From NCBI GenBank assembly GCA_950295325.1, contig OX485803.1:33110001-33174000 (forward strand): DNA of 64,000 bases, in the 5' to 3' direction. The notes under the pieces are model-generated. The model was not told the origin of the DNA. It searched no databases and saw only the letters and a list, made by a program, of their open reading frames with translations. The translations under genes and the position numbers were made by a program. Positions 33,201 to 45,671 of the stretch are shown piece after piece. Within the stretch, counting starts at the first letter, position 1, and each line of letters opens with the position of its first letter. The stretch comes from Polytrichum commune (taxonomy: Eukaryota; Streptophyta; Polytrichopsida; Polytrichales; Polytrichaceae).

Positions 33201-36200
33201 TTTTAAAATCCTATAATTATTTACTTCAATTATGTATACAATGATATAAGCAATTCGAAAGAAACTACACATTTCTTTTATATGTGCTCATAAATCATTG
33301 TTTATTGACGAAGTTGTTGAATCACGGGTGATGGTAATTATTGCTTCATGAATGAAAACATGTGAGCTTTTGAGGGTATAAAGGACATCTAGTTGAGATA
33401 AACTTCTCTTGTGTAAAATCTTATGGGCCTTAAGATACACTTTATTTGTTGATTTTTACCAAAACTAGACATAACATTGTCCATCATATTCTCTTCAAGC
33501 ATCCTTTTGTACATCCACATGGTGTCGAATGGGCTACATTGAGTGCCCTCCCTGCTTCTATACGACCTCTCAAAGAGAAAGATAATATTTACTTCGACCT
33601 CTTATGAATTTTTCATCTCAATTATAATTTGTGGTTCGGATCATGCATAACTTTACTCAGCGACGTGAGCCCTCAAAATATAATAGTGGGATGCTAGAAT
33701 TTCAGTTTAAAGTTAAATCTCCATGTGCAAATTTTCAAGTATCGGACTATTTTATTTCAAGGGGCCCATAGAACGAGAACTAGATGTTGAGTAATGTTAT
33801 GTGACACAACCCAATGGTCAAAATTATATGTGGAGTTGTAAGTAGTCACAATAAGGTTACATAGCGTAGATTATATATTAGGTGGAACATGTGATTGTCT
33901 TTGAATATCAAGCTCCAATCCTTTGCTCATAGATAAGCATGTGAGGTTTGCATGTTGTTCGAGGCATTATGACAAATATATTTGCATAATTGTAGAATTC
34001 TGGAAGACCATTCCTGCCACTGAGCCTTTTCGGGTCATTTTGGGGGATGTTCGTGACAAACTCTACCACACGCGTGAGCGAATGCGCCAACTCTTAGCAA
34101 GTGGCAAAAGCGAGATTCTTGTGGAGGAGACATTCACCGACAAATCACAGGTCATTGATCTCATACCCAAACATTGATGGTGTAAACCTAATCCGCTGAA
34201 ATACACACGCCCTACTTATATTCACAAAGGTCATGTTTTAGGCCCACATAACTAGGAAGAGGAGACTGGATGATGAGCTTTGATGGGTAGCAACAAAACA
34301 TTTACCTATTCAAGCCATTTATAGAGACAACTAGTCTGCTCATGCATAAAGGTTGGAGGTTATTGATTATTCTTTCTCTATATGGATAGAAAGCAAACGA
34401 GAATTGTAAAACTGAGGGCGTGGCAAACATTGAATTATGTTGCAAAGGCATGTGTAGCAAAGTTGCGATGGTGTCATCATATTTAATTGTAGATACGTCA
34501 AGTTTACATGTGAGTTTTGGGGTTTAATGGGAATGACTAAAAAAACATTGTGTGAATTTGAAATAATGATGTGTTGTCATGATGGAATGCAGATTATTGA
34601 GCCTCTAGATTTGTGCTACCGCTCCCTTTGTGAGACAAGTGACAAAGCAATTGCAGATGGCAGCCTACTAGACTTTATGCGTCAAGTTTCATGTTTTGGT
34701 TTGAGCCTTGTCAAGTTGGATATTCGCCAAGAATCGGAACGACATAGTGATGTTGTTGATGCCATCACTAAGCATCTAGGGTTAGGATCTTACAAGGAGT
34801 GGTCGGAGGATCAAAAACAGGTATAATGTGTAATTTTGTGCTTGATTTGATAACTTCAATATTAAATATTGTCTATGATGAGGAAGAATAATTCTTTACT
34901 AAGGAGCATGGATTCCTAACATGGTCTTCATAAGAAATTGTTTTATTTTATTTTAAAAGTCTACTCAATGGATAGACATAGTAATACCTTTTTAAATGTA
35001 TATTTTTTGCAAATATTTTGAGGTCTTTCTACCTACCTACCTCCATGTCCATTTATGTGCAACTCATGCATGCGGGTCAAACTAAAAGGTTAGCAAGAGG
35101 TGGCGCAAAGATAAGACAAGGACCAACACCACAAATATGCCAAAACCAACCACATGTCAAATTGGTCTCCAAATTTTAGCAATTCACAAATATTATGGAC
35201 ATTTGCAAACATTATAGTCTCTTACATGCATTCTTTGAACAGAATTGGTTGGTATCAGAGCTTCGAGGCAAACGACCTTTGTTTGGAGCCGATTTGCCTA
35301 TGACAGATGAAGTGAAGGATGTTCTAGATACATTACGAGTTGTCGCCGAATTGCCTTCAGATTGTTTTGGTGCATATGTTATCTCCATGGCCACTTCATC
35401 CTCAGATGTCCTTGTGGTAGAGCTTTTGCAACGTGAGTGCCAAGTTCCAAAGCCTCTCCGTGTTGTGCCTTTGTTTGAAAAATTGGCTGATTTGGAATTT
35501 GCAGCTGCCTCTCTTACTCGACTATTTTCTGTTGATTGGTATTTGCAACGTATCAATGGAAAGCAAGAGGTATTTGATCAATCTCTCAATTAACTCCATG
35601 TATCAAATGGTTTTGTCACATATCTAATGTACATGAATATCAACTATAAAGACAAGGTAGTTTGAGTCATGTGGAGAATATTAACTTGATGAAACAATCG
35701 ATTCTCACTCTCATGAAAATTCAATAAGATAGAAAGAGACAATTAACAAAACTAAGGCATGCACAAGTGCTATTGCACCCTCTTGGAGGTGGAACACAGT
35801 ATCAATACACATCTACACAATAACTAAAGAAACCACAAACCCAGAACTTGAGCAGTTAGTCCATTCTTCCCTATTGCAATTCTATAATGTGGGTTCCACC
35901 TCTTGCAACCAAGGTGTAGGATTCATTGGTGAAGCCATACTAGTGGTACCCACACATTCACTTGACATTGTGGGTCAAAGAGTTAATTTTGAATCTAGAA
36001 TTGGTGTGGGTATCAAGGGACTTAGAAAGTATAATAGAGGAGGAACGATGGACACTCTGGTTGTCTAATGACATTCTTTAAAAAAATGCTCACTTTGTAT
36101 TTGAGACCTAGTAGACAAATTGGTTAACTTTATAGCTACATTGTGCTTAGCAGACCTATAGCTATATTGTTTGTTTAATACAACTTGAAGATAAATTAAA

Positions 36201-37804
36201 ATGATCCGACATCTTCCAACTTGTTCAAAACCAAGTCAAATAATCCTTGGCAAAAATTCATGTACATTTAGCTTTATGCAAATTTGAAATTTGGATGACT
36301 TCTTATTTTTATGTAACCATATAATGTGGTTTATGGTTTCCAGGTTATGATCGGCTACTCTGATTCCGGGAAAGATGCAGGGCGGTTGTCTGCTGCATGG
36401 GAAATGTTCAAGGCTCAAGAGGACCTTGTAAAAGTTGCTAAACAATTTGGGGTCCAACTCACCATGTTCCATGGGCGTGGGGGGACTGTGGGAAGAGGTG
36501 GTGGCCCCACCCATCTTGCCATTTTGTCTCAGCCACCAGACACAGTTAACGGTTCTTTAAGAGTCACTATTCAAGGTGAAGTCATTGAACAATCATTTGG
36601 GGAAGAAGAATTGTGTTTCCGTACCTTGCAACGATTCACAGCTGCAACTCTTGAGCATGGAATGCACCCACCAATTTCCCCTAAGCCAACATGGCGAAGT
36701 TTAATGGATGACATGGCTATTGTTGCAACTGAAGAGTATCGGTCGATAGTATTTAAAAACCCATTTTTTGTGCCTTACTTCCACACGGTAAGACTACATA
36801 AATCATAAGTTGTATTGTATTAAAGTATGTAACTTTTAAATAGGTGTGATTATGGTAAGGTTAAGAAAATATTCCGTCACATACAATACTATCAATTTCA
36901 AATTTGATATTTATTATAACTTATCATCATGCACAATATGTTATAACTATATGATAATTATTTCCATGTCTATTGTACAGGCTACCCCAGAGCTCGAGTA
37001 TGGGAGAATGAATATTGGTAGTAGACCTTCCAAAAGGAAGCCAAGTGGTGGAATTGAGTCGCTTCGAGCTATACCATGGATTTTTGCATGGACACAAACA
37101 AGATTTCATCTTCCTGTTTGGTTGGGCCTAGGTGGCGCATTCAAGCATGCATTAAAACAAGATATGAAAAATCTTGCAACTTTAAGGAAAATGTATGACC
37201 AATGGCCATTCTTTCGTGTGACAGTTGACTTGATCGAGATGGTGTTTGCCAAAGGAGATCCTGGTATTGCTGCATTGTATGATCGTTTACTTGTGAAAGA
37301 TGAGTTGAAACAACTTGGAAAAGAGTTGAGAAGCAAGTACAAGGAAACCAAGGAACTTCTCCTTCAGGTCAATTGTTTTTTTGTTTATTTCCATGGGTAA
37401 TTTGTTGATGATATAGCCCAAGGCTTATATATATATAAATTCCAAATTTGTTCAAGTTTGAATTTGTTGAATCTCCTACCCATCAATATTGTTGGTGCTC
37501 TTCTTCTAAATAGGTTGTTGGACATGAGGATGTGTTGGAAGGCAACCCAACATTAAAGCAACGATTAAGACTAAGAGAACCCTACATCACTCCTCTCAAT
37601 GTGCAACAAGCATACACATTGAAGAAAATGCGTGAATCAAGGGCACACCGAGATGAGCATCTAATGCAAGAAGAGGTCAACACAAGCAAGGTTTCATCAG
37701 AGTTGGTGACCCTCAATACCACCACTCAATATCCACCTGGGCTTGAGGATACCCTTATCCTCACCATGAAAGGCATTGCTGCTGGCATGCAAAATACTGG
37801 TTAA
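30206..37804 (+). CDS. PPC: Phosphoenolpyruvate carboxylase, plant type, 12 exons
   Basis: Exons: 30206-30403, 30806-31209, 31491-31575, 31999-32221, 32379-32482, 32795-32882, 33996-34150, 34593-34820, 35243-35569, 36344-36787, 36981-37367, 37514-37804. Phases close to 977 aa, the usual length. PEPC is cytosolic and carboxylates PEP with bicarbonate to oxaloacetate. Motifs: [11 protein letters not shown] (184-194, catalytic His186), GGDRDGNPRVT across exons 4-5, [10 protein letters not shown] (608-617), [13 protein letters not shown] (646-658) and the C-terminal QNTG. Ala788 in IPWIFAWTQ is the C3-type residue (Ser in C4 enzymes), and Arg898 in LKQR fits the malate-sensitive C3 form. The N-terminal phosphorylation Ser is kept ([10 protein letters not shown], Ser21), but the usual acidic residue before Lys is Gln, and the residue after SI is Asn instead of Asp. 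Eleven introns exceed the nine I recall for most plant genes. Intron 6 (1.1 kb) carries a MITE. Confidence 0.96.
33646..33801. mobile_element. 153-156 bp MITE family, copy B (PEPC intron 6)
   Basis: The left end is CATAACTTTACTCAGCGACG. The reverse complement of the right end is CATAACATTACTCAACATC. Inside the left end it continues GAGCCCTCAAAATATAATAGTGGGATGC, as in copies A and C. It lies between PEPC exons 6 and 7, and no coding capacity is present. Confidence 0.7.
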
Positions 37805-39257
37805 AATGAACATAGGGATGATTGTAAGTAACACCCTATGGGTAGGACCATAAGCTAATTGGTAAGAAAAGGTGAAATACAAGGGAAGCACATCATTCAT
37901 CATAATGTAGAATATTATGGGGCACAACCAATTGAATGGGGAAAAAACATTGTCAAAGGGTGATAATCACCCAAGAGGTCATGTGAAGATGACAATGTGC
38001 TGACACCCTTACAAGCTCGTGATGGTGGAAATTAAAAATATGAAGGATGGACTTTGAGCAAGATGAGGCAACATGATTATGGGTGTTTTCGTTGATTCAC
38101 TCCAACCCTATCATCTATATTACAATGGAAGGTGTGGTCATGCAAATGGTACCCAAAGGAACTCAAAACATGTTGGAGGTTTTTTTTACTTGATTCGATG
38201 GTGAAAAGAAATTGCAAAGAATGAAGGGCAACCATATGTGGAGGTTGGTTTTTTCAAAAGACTTCTAACTTCACAATTGAGTTGATTAACCAAGACACAT
38301 GCGTATAGTGCTAGTCGAATGCACAATTTTGTCCAATTTATGATTAGATCTTAAAAGAATTAGTCATAACACAACATTGAGTATGTTGTTTTATTTATGT
38401 ATATGTAAGTTAGATAGGATATGATCACTTGAGGATTTCATAAATAGGATTGTAGTTAAGGTCGATTTTTGTGATTAGATGGACTTCCATTTGTTGAAAA
38501 TTGTTTGTGCATTTCATGCGTGCTCAAAAGATTGAGTCAAAATGTTTTAAACAATTGGAAAATTTTGTCTTTGAGTTTGATGTCTTGGCCACCAAGTCCC
38601 AAGGTTCCTGATATTTGAGAATTACAAACAAGTTCATAGTATCATGTAAATTTAAAAACACGACAATGGAAAATCACATTATAATTGGTTTAGCCGTAAC
38701 AAACAAACATAAATAATTTTATCAACAATCTCACTACTCAAAGGGGGCTAAGTGGTGGGGGGGGGGCACTCAATGCAGTTAAGATCAACCTACATAGTGA
38801 TTGGAGTCAAACCCGAGTGAGATTAGCCTAGAGGAAGGAATTGTACACAAAGGCTAGAAAGCCCATGGAAGAATTACAAACAAGGGTTAGACAACCCTCA
38901 AGTACATTGTGCAACTCATAAATGAATTGTGCACATGAGTCATATGACCTTGGAATAAGCTTTGCACACGAATTTGACAACCTAAAATGGATGTTGTATG
39001 CATGTGAACTAATAACTCCATCATTATTTGTACATAGGAGTTAAAAAACTCCCAATACATATGTGAGTTAAACAACTCCTAATTAATGGACCATGGATTG
39101 GATTGAATTTATATTATTCCAACTGAAAGATTGTGATTAAACCAAAAAGGGTCTAGAAAGTTCTAGAAAGGATAAAAGTTGAAGTATTAGTAATAAAACC
39201 ACAAGCAAAGATATGAACATATGACTTTACACTACTGGATTTAGAAAGTGAAAGTTG
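37805..39257. other. 3' flank of PEPC and intergenic DNA
   Basis: AT-rich; the first few hundred bases probably hold the PEPC 3' UTR. At 38757-38766 there is a run of ten G. The segment 38860-39080 repeats AACTC and CAACTC words (GTTAGACAACCC, GAGTTAAAAAACTCC, GAGTTAAACAACTCC), resembling the interior of a retrotransposon LTR, but no LTR ends could be defined. Confidence 0.4.
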
Positions 39258-39497
39258 TAAACATGGTATTCGTGAAAACGTCACATGGCACGTAAAAATG
39301 TCATATATGTCGTTTTGTCAAATCCAAGGAACACCAACTAGAGTTGATCTTTGGAGGCAACTTTTGCCAACTACATAACTTTTCGTGTACTACAACTTTC
39401 TAATGTGTTAAGTGCATTCCACAAGACTAGAAATGAAGTTGTCCGTGAAAAAAACGTCACGTGTGAATGTGATGTTTTCACAAATACTATGTTCGTA
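39258..39497. mobile_element. MITE-like inverted-repeat element, 240 bp
   Basis: The left terminus reads ACATGGTATTCGTGAAAACG then TCACAT. The reverse complement of the right terminus reads ACATAGTATTTGTGAAAACA then TCACAT. About 23 of 26 bases match, several of the differences being C/T. Endpoints are approximate and no target duplication was defined. A short reading frame within it is not a gene. Confidence 0.6.
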
Positions 39498-39676
39498 CCT
39501 CTACCATATAATTATGAGCTTAAGAAAGATGGGTAGTTTTCTTTTGGTCTCTTTCCTATGGTTGGGTGCTTTGAGCTTATGACAAACTATCATATGTTGT
39601 TCATCTATTTATTGTACATTTTGCACCTTCAAATCCTTTGTGGATTGATTACCATTTGATTGCTTTGTAAACATAG

Positions 39677-39829
39677 ATAACATTACTCAACGTTCAACTT
39701 TCATTTTGTAGGCCCTCATAATTTAACATGCAGATGCTCGAAAAGTTGTGCACAGAGACTCATATTCAAACTGAGCTCCCAACGTCTCATTGTTATAATT
39801 TAAGGGTCCACATCATTGAGTAATGTTAT
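39677..39829. mobile_element. 153-156 bp MITE family, copy A (intergenic)
   Basis: The left end ATAACATTACTCAACG is matched by the reverse complement of the right end, ATAACATTACTCAATG (15 of 16). Internally GGCCCTCATAATTTAACA and its inverse TTGTTATAATTTAAGGGTCC form a second inverted pair. Same family as the copies at 33646 and 42170. Confidence 0.75.
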
Positions 39830-40355
39830 GGAGGGTTGTGACATTTGGTCTAGAAAGGGGCAACTTAGGGGCATGGCCTAGGGCTAAAGAGAGGGGCAAG
39901 TGACAAGTACAAAAGTGTTACGATGGGTGGATTTTTCGTTTTCTTCATTTTGTTGGATTCCTCCCTTCATCTATTTCCTATCCTCCAACATCTATGTTGT
40001 CTTCATATGGTTCAAAGTCTCGAATCAAGTTTTTGCTAGTTGAAGAAGGATTCTGATTGTAGGATCTAAAGGCACTAGTTGAAAATCGACTTAGAGGTTG
40101 AAAACAATTCTCACAACCTACGTAGTCTTCATCTTGGCTACAAGTAAATGGAAGCTGCGAGTAACCAAAAATTTTGCGGAAGAAATTCTACACACAAATT
40201 TCTCACACACAAACCTCCAAACAATCTCTACAATCGAACAAGAGAGAGCGTCGAAGTGAAAGAGGTAGAACTAACCGTCTCAACAAGTTTTGAACATGGC
40301 AAGCTTTTAATCAAACGCTTCAAATTTCTCTAAGGAAAAATATTTTATTCAAGTT

Positions 40356-40429
40356 GGAGTTCTCTGGAGGCCAAGTTTCTTGTCCAAGGCCTTAAGGTTG
40401 CCCAAGAAACTTGACCTCCGGAGAACTCC
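40356..40429. repeat. Near-perfect hairpin, 74 bases
   Basis: The left arm is GGAGTTCTCTGGAGGCCAAG followed by TTTCTTG. The reverse complement of the right arm is GGAGTTCTCCGGAGGTCAAG followed by TTTCTTG. Over 27 bases only two positions differ, both C/T, so on one of the two RNA strands they become G-U pairs. The apex is GCCTTAAGG, itself palindromic. It lies about 950 bases upstream of the alcohol dehydrogenase start codon. Confidence 0.7.
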
Positions 40430-40733
40430 CCTTCAAAAATATGTTGCCACATTGATAGCCATGTCATTTTTCATCCATGTACAAAGTTCTTCACCAAAGG
40501 ACTCTTGGCCGTAGTGTAAACCACCACCAGACAAAAGTGTTACTCTCGGCCAATCAAATTTCAAAATTCCCCTAGAATTCATGACCGATGGACTTCTCCA
40601 CCATAGTGTAAGGTGGCCCTTAGTGCATAACAGTGTAGTGTAGTGCAGAGAGAGAGATGGAGAATTGAGGTGCTGTGCTGGAGAGGAGTCATCATCGCGC
40701 CTATCCTCGAGTCAGACAACCACTATATAGATA

Positions 40734-40740
40734 GTGTAGT
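40734..40740 (+). promoter_or_regulatory. Candidate TATA box of the alcohol dehydrogenase gene
   Basis: TATATAG in the context CACTATATAGATAGTG, about 570 bases before the start codon. The implied 5' leader is long and may contain an intron, since GCCGGTAAGCC near 40935 looks like a donor site. Motif evidence only. Confidence 0.3.
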
Positions 40741-41305
40741 GCACTCTCCACTAGCAGTGGCAGGGCTAGAGGATTATGGCCATGGCGAGGGCTAGGGCGA
40801 GATGGCCCACATGCATGCTCACTCTTCTTCATTCATCACCGTCTTCTCCCTTTACTTAGAATATCATAACCACTCTGTCGCTACATACAACAATTGGGGA
40901 GTGCTCGATCGTCATTGTGCAAATCTAAGTTCGCCGGTAAGCCTTTCGCTTCTTCCGTCGTGCACAATTATGGCGGAAGAAACTCGGTTCCCTCTGTTTA
41001 GAGGATCCTTCGAGGGCTACAATTGTTGCCTCGAAGCTAGCACATGCTCTCGCTCGTCTGTCATTCTTAGGCGAGGTTTATGGCACCTAGTTGCACAGCT
41101 CACATACTGCTAGTGTGGCGATCAGCGTTTGAATCCGTGGAAGCATAATGGTTGTGTAACTGAATCCCTCTTCTCTCGGGGAATTTCAGTGGCCTATAGA
41201 TTCACATTACTCTGATATGAGGTGTTTGGTTTTGTGAAGGGGTGAGGTCGACAACGGTCTTACAGAATTCTGGATGTGCGCTGTTTGAGCAGACGGATTT
41301 AAGCT

Positions 41306-44300
41306 ATGGCGATGCGAAGCTCTGCGACGAGGCTGTCTCGATGTGCAGGGAGAGCAGTAAGCGCAGCGTGGAGGCCATTACAAGGAACACCCCTATACAA
41401 TTACGGCACAAGCTCCGATACAAAACCTGTGAATGACAAGGACTATTTGCTCGGGACTTTGCCCGAGACCATGCGCGCAGCGGTGCTATGGGAGCCCCGG
41501 AAGCCCATGACCATCGAGGAACTTAAAATGCCTCGTCCCCAATTCGGCGAAGTTTTGGTTAAAACCAAAGGTACTCCTTCTAACTTGCATGGCAGGCATC
41601 ATCGCTAAGGATTCCCAGCTTTCTCCGTTTTCGTGTTTTCCCGAAATGTTGCAAATAATTGTTCTGGACACTAGAAATTTCCTTATATGGGGATCCTTAT
41701 GTGAAGTAATCCATGATGGGTTTAGCTGCATTCAAATCCGAATCTGCTCAATTGAACAGGCCATTCTCCACACGCTGTTTATGGCCTCATTAGTAACTTT
41801 AATTTAGTTCAATATTGCATCTGTGTCAATTTCACCAAGGGGTACGATTTCTAGCATCTTACCATCTATGAACTCTAGTGTCAAGATGTCCGCAGTGTCG
41901 AGGCTTTGTTTGGTTTTTTGGGGTTCATGTGAGACGCTTTATGCGAGAACCTCGGTTTCTGTATTAATCCTGTTGAGAGCTGGGTAGTTTGAGAGTGATG
42001 GTTGCTAAACGCTGGCTGCTAATGAGAAAGCGTCAAATATTATCTTGATGGCTTCTTTTGGATGGTAAGGAGCCCATGAGATTTTGGGTGTGTGGAAGTT
42101 CGCAATTGAATATCATCTCTCTTAGTCTTCAGCACATTGCAGGCAGATAGTATGTTACTGTCCTTCGCCCATAACATTATTTAGCGACATGGCCCTCAGA
42201 ATATAACAGTGAGATGCTGGGAGTTCAATCTCAATCTGAGTCTCCCTGCGGCATCCCACTGTTATATCTGAGGGCCCTACACGCTGAGCGATAACGAGAG
42301 CTGCACGCTGAGTAATATTATGCCCTTCTTCCTTGAAGAACTATGTGAAGAATGCATCGTTGCGAATAGGAGGTGTCACTTTGTTTATCACAGAAATTTG
42401 ATCTTATTGGGGGCACTTGGAAGTACAGCGTGTGGAGTATGCCATTCGGATCTGCATGTCATAAACAAGGATCAACCATATCCGATACCATGCGTTCTTG
42501 GGCATGAGATCACAGGAGAGGTTGTTGAACATGGAAAACACACGGACCCAGCCACGGTGCAAAGGTTGTCTCTGTCCCTGTGGTTTCAAATTCCTAGAGG
42601 TTTCCTGCAAGAGCTGTTTTTATTCATCTCAGTATGACTCACTCAAGGCAAAATGTGAGATGTAGCTTGATCTGCAACAGATAGCCTTGGATTTATAACA
42701 TGTTTTGGTCATGTTCCACACTCATTTTAGGATGGTGTAAGGATACATAATTGTCTGTTGATCCGCAGATTGCCTGTGGGATCACGTGTAGTGGGTTCGT
42801 TTATTATGCCGTGTGGTGGCTGTTTCTTCTGTGTGAAGGTGCGATCTGTCTGCTATTCTCTCATGGAATTCCTTGTGTAAATTGTCAGTCCTCTGCAGCC
42901 GTGAGGGCGAGTTCAGATCGTTTTTTTGATGAGCAGAGATCAGATTATGAGCTCAAAAGTCATTGAAGATTAGACAAACATCCTCTCATGGCACATTTCA
43001 TCATCCGTTGTTGTGCAAGAGTTACTGAATTTCATGTAGTTCTCTTAAGATAATGATAGCTAAGCATCCCGATTCTACTCACTATTTCCAGTAGCCTTTT
43101 GATAAATGGAAACAACGGCCTCTTTGAAGTACTTCAAACCTAAGATGAAAATTTCAGAATTCTTTGTCTTATAGCCTTATCAGAGTCAGATCCTAGTTCT
43201 CAATGAATGCTTCTATTCGCTTAGTTGGTAAAGTGTTCACTTCGTTTTAAGATCATTTGTAACATAGTGATATGAATGATATTCAAGCACATTTTGCCAG
43301 GCCCAGTGGTTAAACACTGTGCTGCACAGCTTAAAGCCAAATGAGGTAGAGATATGTTGAAGTTGAGCCATTGCACTGACAATGGCTTACGCTGCCTGGA
43401 TTTTGCAGGGTCAAGAGGATCTGTGTGAGACATTCTTCAAGTACAATAGAGGCATGGGCGCTCTATACGATGGTACTACACGATTATACTTGTCAACCAG
43501 TGGTAAGCACTCACCAAGTTGGAATGCATACCCTATGTCTTGTTTGCAAATGTCATGTGGAAGCACCAAATATGTTTCTTCATCATCTCTAGAGCTTCTT
43601 CATTTCCCAAGTCATGTCTTTATGGTCAGATACTAACAGAAAAGGAATGGATTTACCAAAAATGTGCAGGGGACCCTGTATACATGTACAGCATGGGTGG
43701 CCTGGCTGAGTACTGTGTGGTTCCTGCTAATGCGCTTGCAGTTATCCCAGAAACCCTCCCGTATTCTGAGTCTGCCATCATCGGGTGTGCTGTATTCACA
43801 GCCTACGGAGCTATGAAAAATGCAGCTGACATGCGTGCTGGGGAAACAGTGGCTGTAATAGGAACTGGTGGAGTGGGATCTAGGTACGAAATGTTCTACA
43901 GTGATTCTAAAGCTTCCTCTCTGAATTTCTTTTGAAGCCAGTCGTGCTTTGAAGGCCTACAAAATGCATCACCTATCCTGCTAGATTACATTCAATGGCA
44001 AACGGGTCTATAATTGAACAGACACAGGTCACGTGCTAGTATTTCATGGGGTTCTTGCCCACCAAGAGTTGTGAAAGTAGACTACATGCTCTTTCACTAC
44101 TAATGGGTCCACTTTCAGTTATTTTGTAATATTTATAATCTTGGCAAGAAGACAACAAGTCCTGCTTGTGGCACCAATTTCACTGGGGCTGATTGTATCG
44201 AAAGTATATAAGAAAGATTTGCACGAAACGGGAGCCACTTGAACTGCGAAATTATTAGCACATTCTAATTTAATGTGATTTGTTCATTGTAGTTAACTAT

Positions 44301-45499
44301 TTCCCTTTGAAGGAAGTTGTTGAATGTATGATTAAGCAAGGCACACCTGGTGTCACATGTAATCTAACCTTGTGACAAGGGAGATGACAAAAGGGTCTGG
44401 TGCTCAGCTGCCTGCAGATGGCACGTGCTTTTGGGGGCCGAATAATCATTGCTGTAGACATAAGTGATAAGAAACTTGAGAATGCCATGAAAATGGGCGC
44501 CACACACACCATCAACGGTTCTACAGAAGATGTTCCAGAAAGAATTAGGGTGAGTCACTTACCACTTCAGAACCGGTTTGCTGATGAGATTGCTCAACAG
44601 GTTTCTTGTGTGTAATGATACACAGATACTAGTGCTGCAATTTTTGTATGTACATACCTAATGGCTACTACTTCTAGTGCCATATTTCTGGTGGCATCCT
44701 TACACACTTTTCCTTGCAAGAAATACAAAATGACTATGAATGTTTATAGTAGTAGGAACACTAGGTAGACAAGCAGAGGAGGTACTGTTTGCTTGGTTCT
44801 TACTCGTAAATGCCAAACCACTTGCGGTCATAAGATATGTTCTCTATGTGTAGTCATGCTCTTTAAACAGTTAACGCATTTACTGAAGAGCTTGTGGCAG
44901 ACACAAGTTTAGTCTTAAACTTGTTATCAAAGCATCTGGGACCAAGAAACACTAAGCTCGTTCTTGATTTTCCAGGAAATCACGGGGGGAAGAGGGGTTG
45001 ACATAGCTGTGGAAGCCTTAGGGAAGCCAGCTACTTTTAAGCAGGCAGCCTTGTCTGTTAGAGATGGAGGTCGGGCTGTCATGGTTGGTCTTGCACCTTT
45101 TGGCGTCACAGCTGATGTGGATATCACACGCCTTGTTCGACGACAGGTGTACATCTATCATGCCTCTTATCTCCTAGCCCCACTCGATTAAAGTATTAAA
45201 ATTGAACTGTTAAGTACAAGATCTATCTGGTTTGTAATGATCTGCGAGGTGGTGTTTTCTTCTATAGTATCTACTGGAATATTGAAAGTGGTACATTTTG
45301 TTCCCAGATACGCATTGTTGGGTCATATGGAGGGAGGGCACGGCAAGATCTGCCAACTATTGTGGGCCTAGCTGATATGGGCTTCTTGAAGATTGCGTCA
45401 GCTGTGACACAGAAACGGAAATTGGACGATGCAGACAAAGTGTATGCTGAGCTAGATCGAGGAGAGATTACAGGTCGTGCCATTATTGAACTGCGCTAG
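41306..45499 (+). CDS. Mitochondrial-type zinc-binding alcohol dehydrogenase, 8 exons
   Basis: Exons: 41306-41570, 42429-42564, 42769-42838, 43409-43502, 43670-43883, 44408-44549, 44976-45146, 45308-45499; 427 aa with closing phases. Residues 1-26 (MAMRSSATRLSRCAGRAVSA) are rich in Arg, Ser and Ala and lack acidic residues, like a mitochondrial presequence. Catalytic zinc ligands fit Cys93 (GVCHSD), His114 (GHE) and Cys228 (IIGCAV). The structural zinc site is complete: Cys149, 152, 155 (CGGCFFC) and Cys163. The nucleotide fold has GTGGVG (253-258), and Asp277 (AVDISD) suggests NAD rather than NADP. It matches the plant family of Arabidopsis At5g63620, which I recall as HEXENAL RESPONSE 2; the substrate is not evident from sequence. 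Intron 1 (858 bp) contains a MITE. The first ATG of the frame was chosen because it supplies the presequence. Confidence 0.93.
42170..42322. mobile_element. 153-156 bp MITE family, copy C (alcohol dehydrogenase intron 1)
   Basis: The left end CATAACATTATTTAGCGAC and the reverse complement of the right end, CATAATATTACTCAGCG, match. A second inverted pair follows: GGCCCTCAGAATATAACAGT against GGGCCCTCAGATATAACAGT. The right terminus contains the word ACGCTGAG twice (near 42281 and 42305), as if locally duplicated. It is the clearest foldback of the three copies. Confidence 0.8.
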
Positions 45500-45671
45500 A
45501 CGCAATTCATCACCTTGTACAAAGAACCATGTGTCTTGTCATATTTTTGTAGATTTGTGAAATGAAGCTCTGGGATTACAAAATGTGGCAGCAATAATAA
45601 TGCAGAAATATTCATCATCTTTTTCATCTAAAAAACACTTACTCTTATGGTGGCACATGAACTTGCTTCAT

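Noticed and set aside
35249-35260. TGGTATCAGAGC, identical to a common LTR-retrotransposon primer binding site
   Set aside because: It lies inside PEPC exon 9 and encodes the conserved WLVSELRG region; there is no LTR nearby, so the match is chance.
43200-43290. A-box-like TTAGTTGGTAAAGTG suggesting a tRNA-derived SINE
   Set aside because: No B box at the expected distance, no tRNA cloverleaf and no poly-A tail; it lies in an alcohol dehydrogenase intron.
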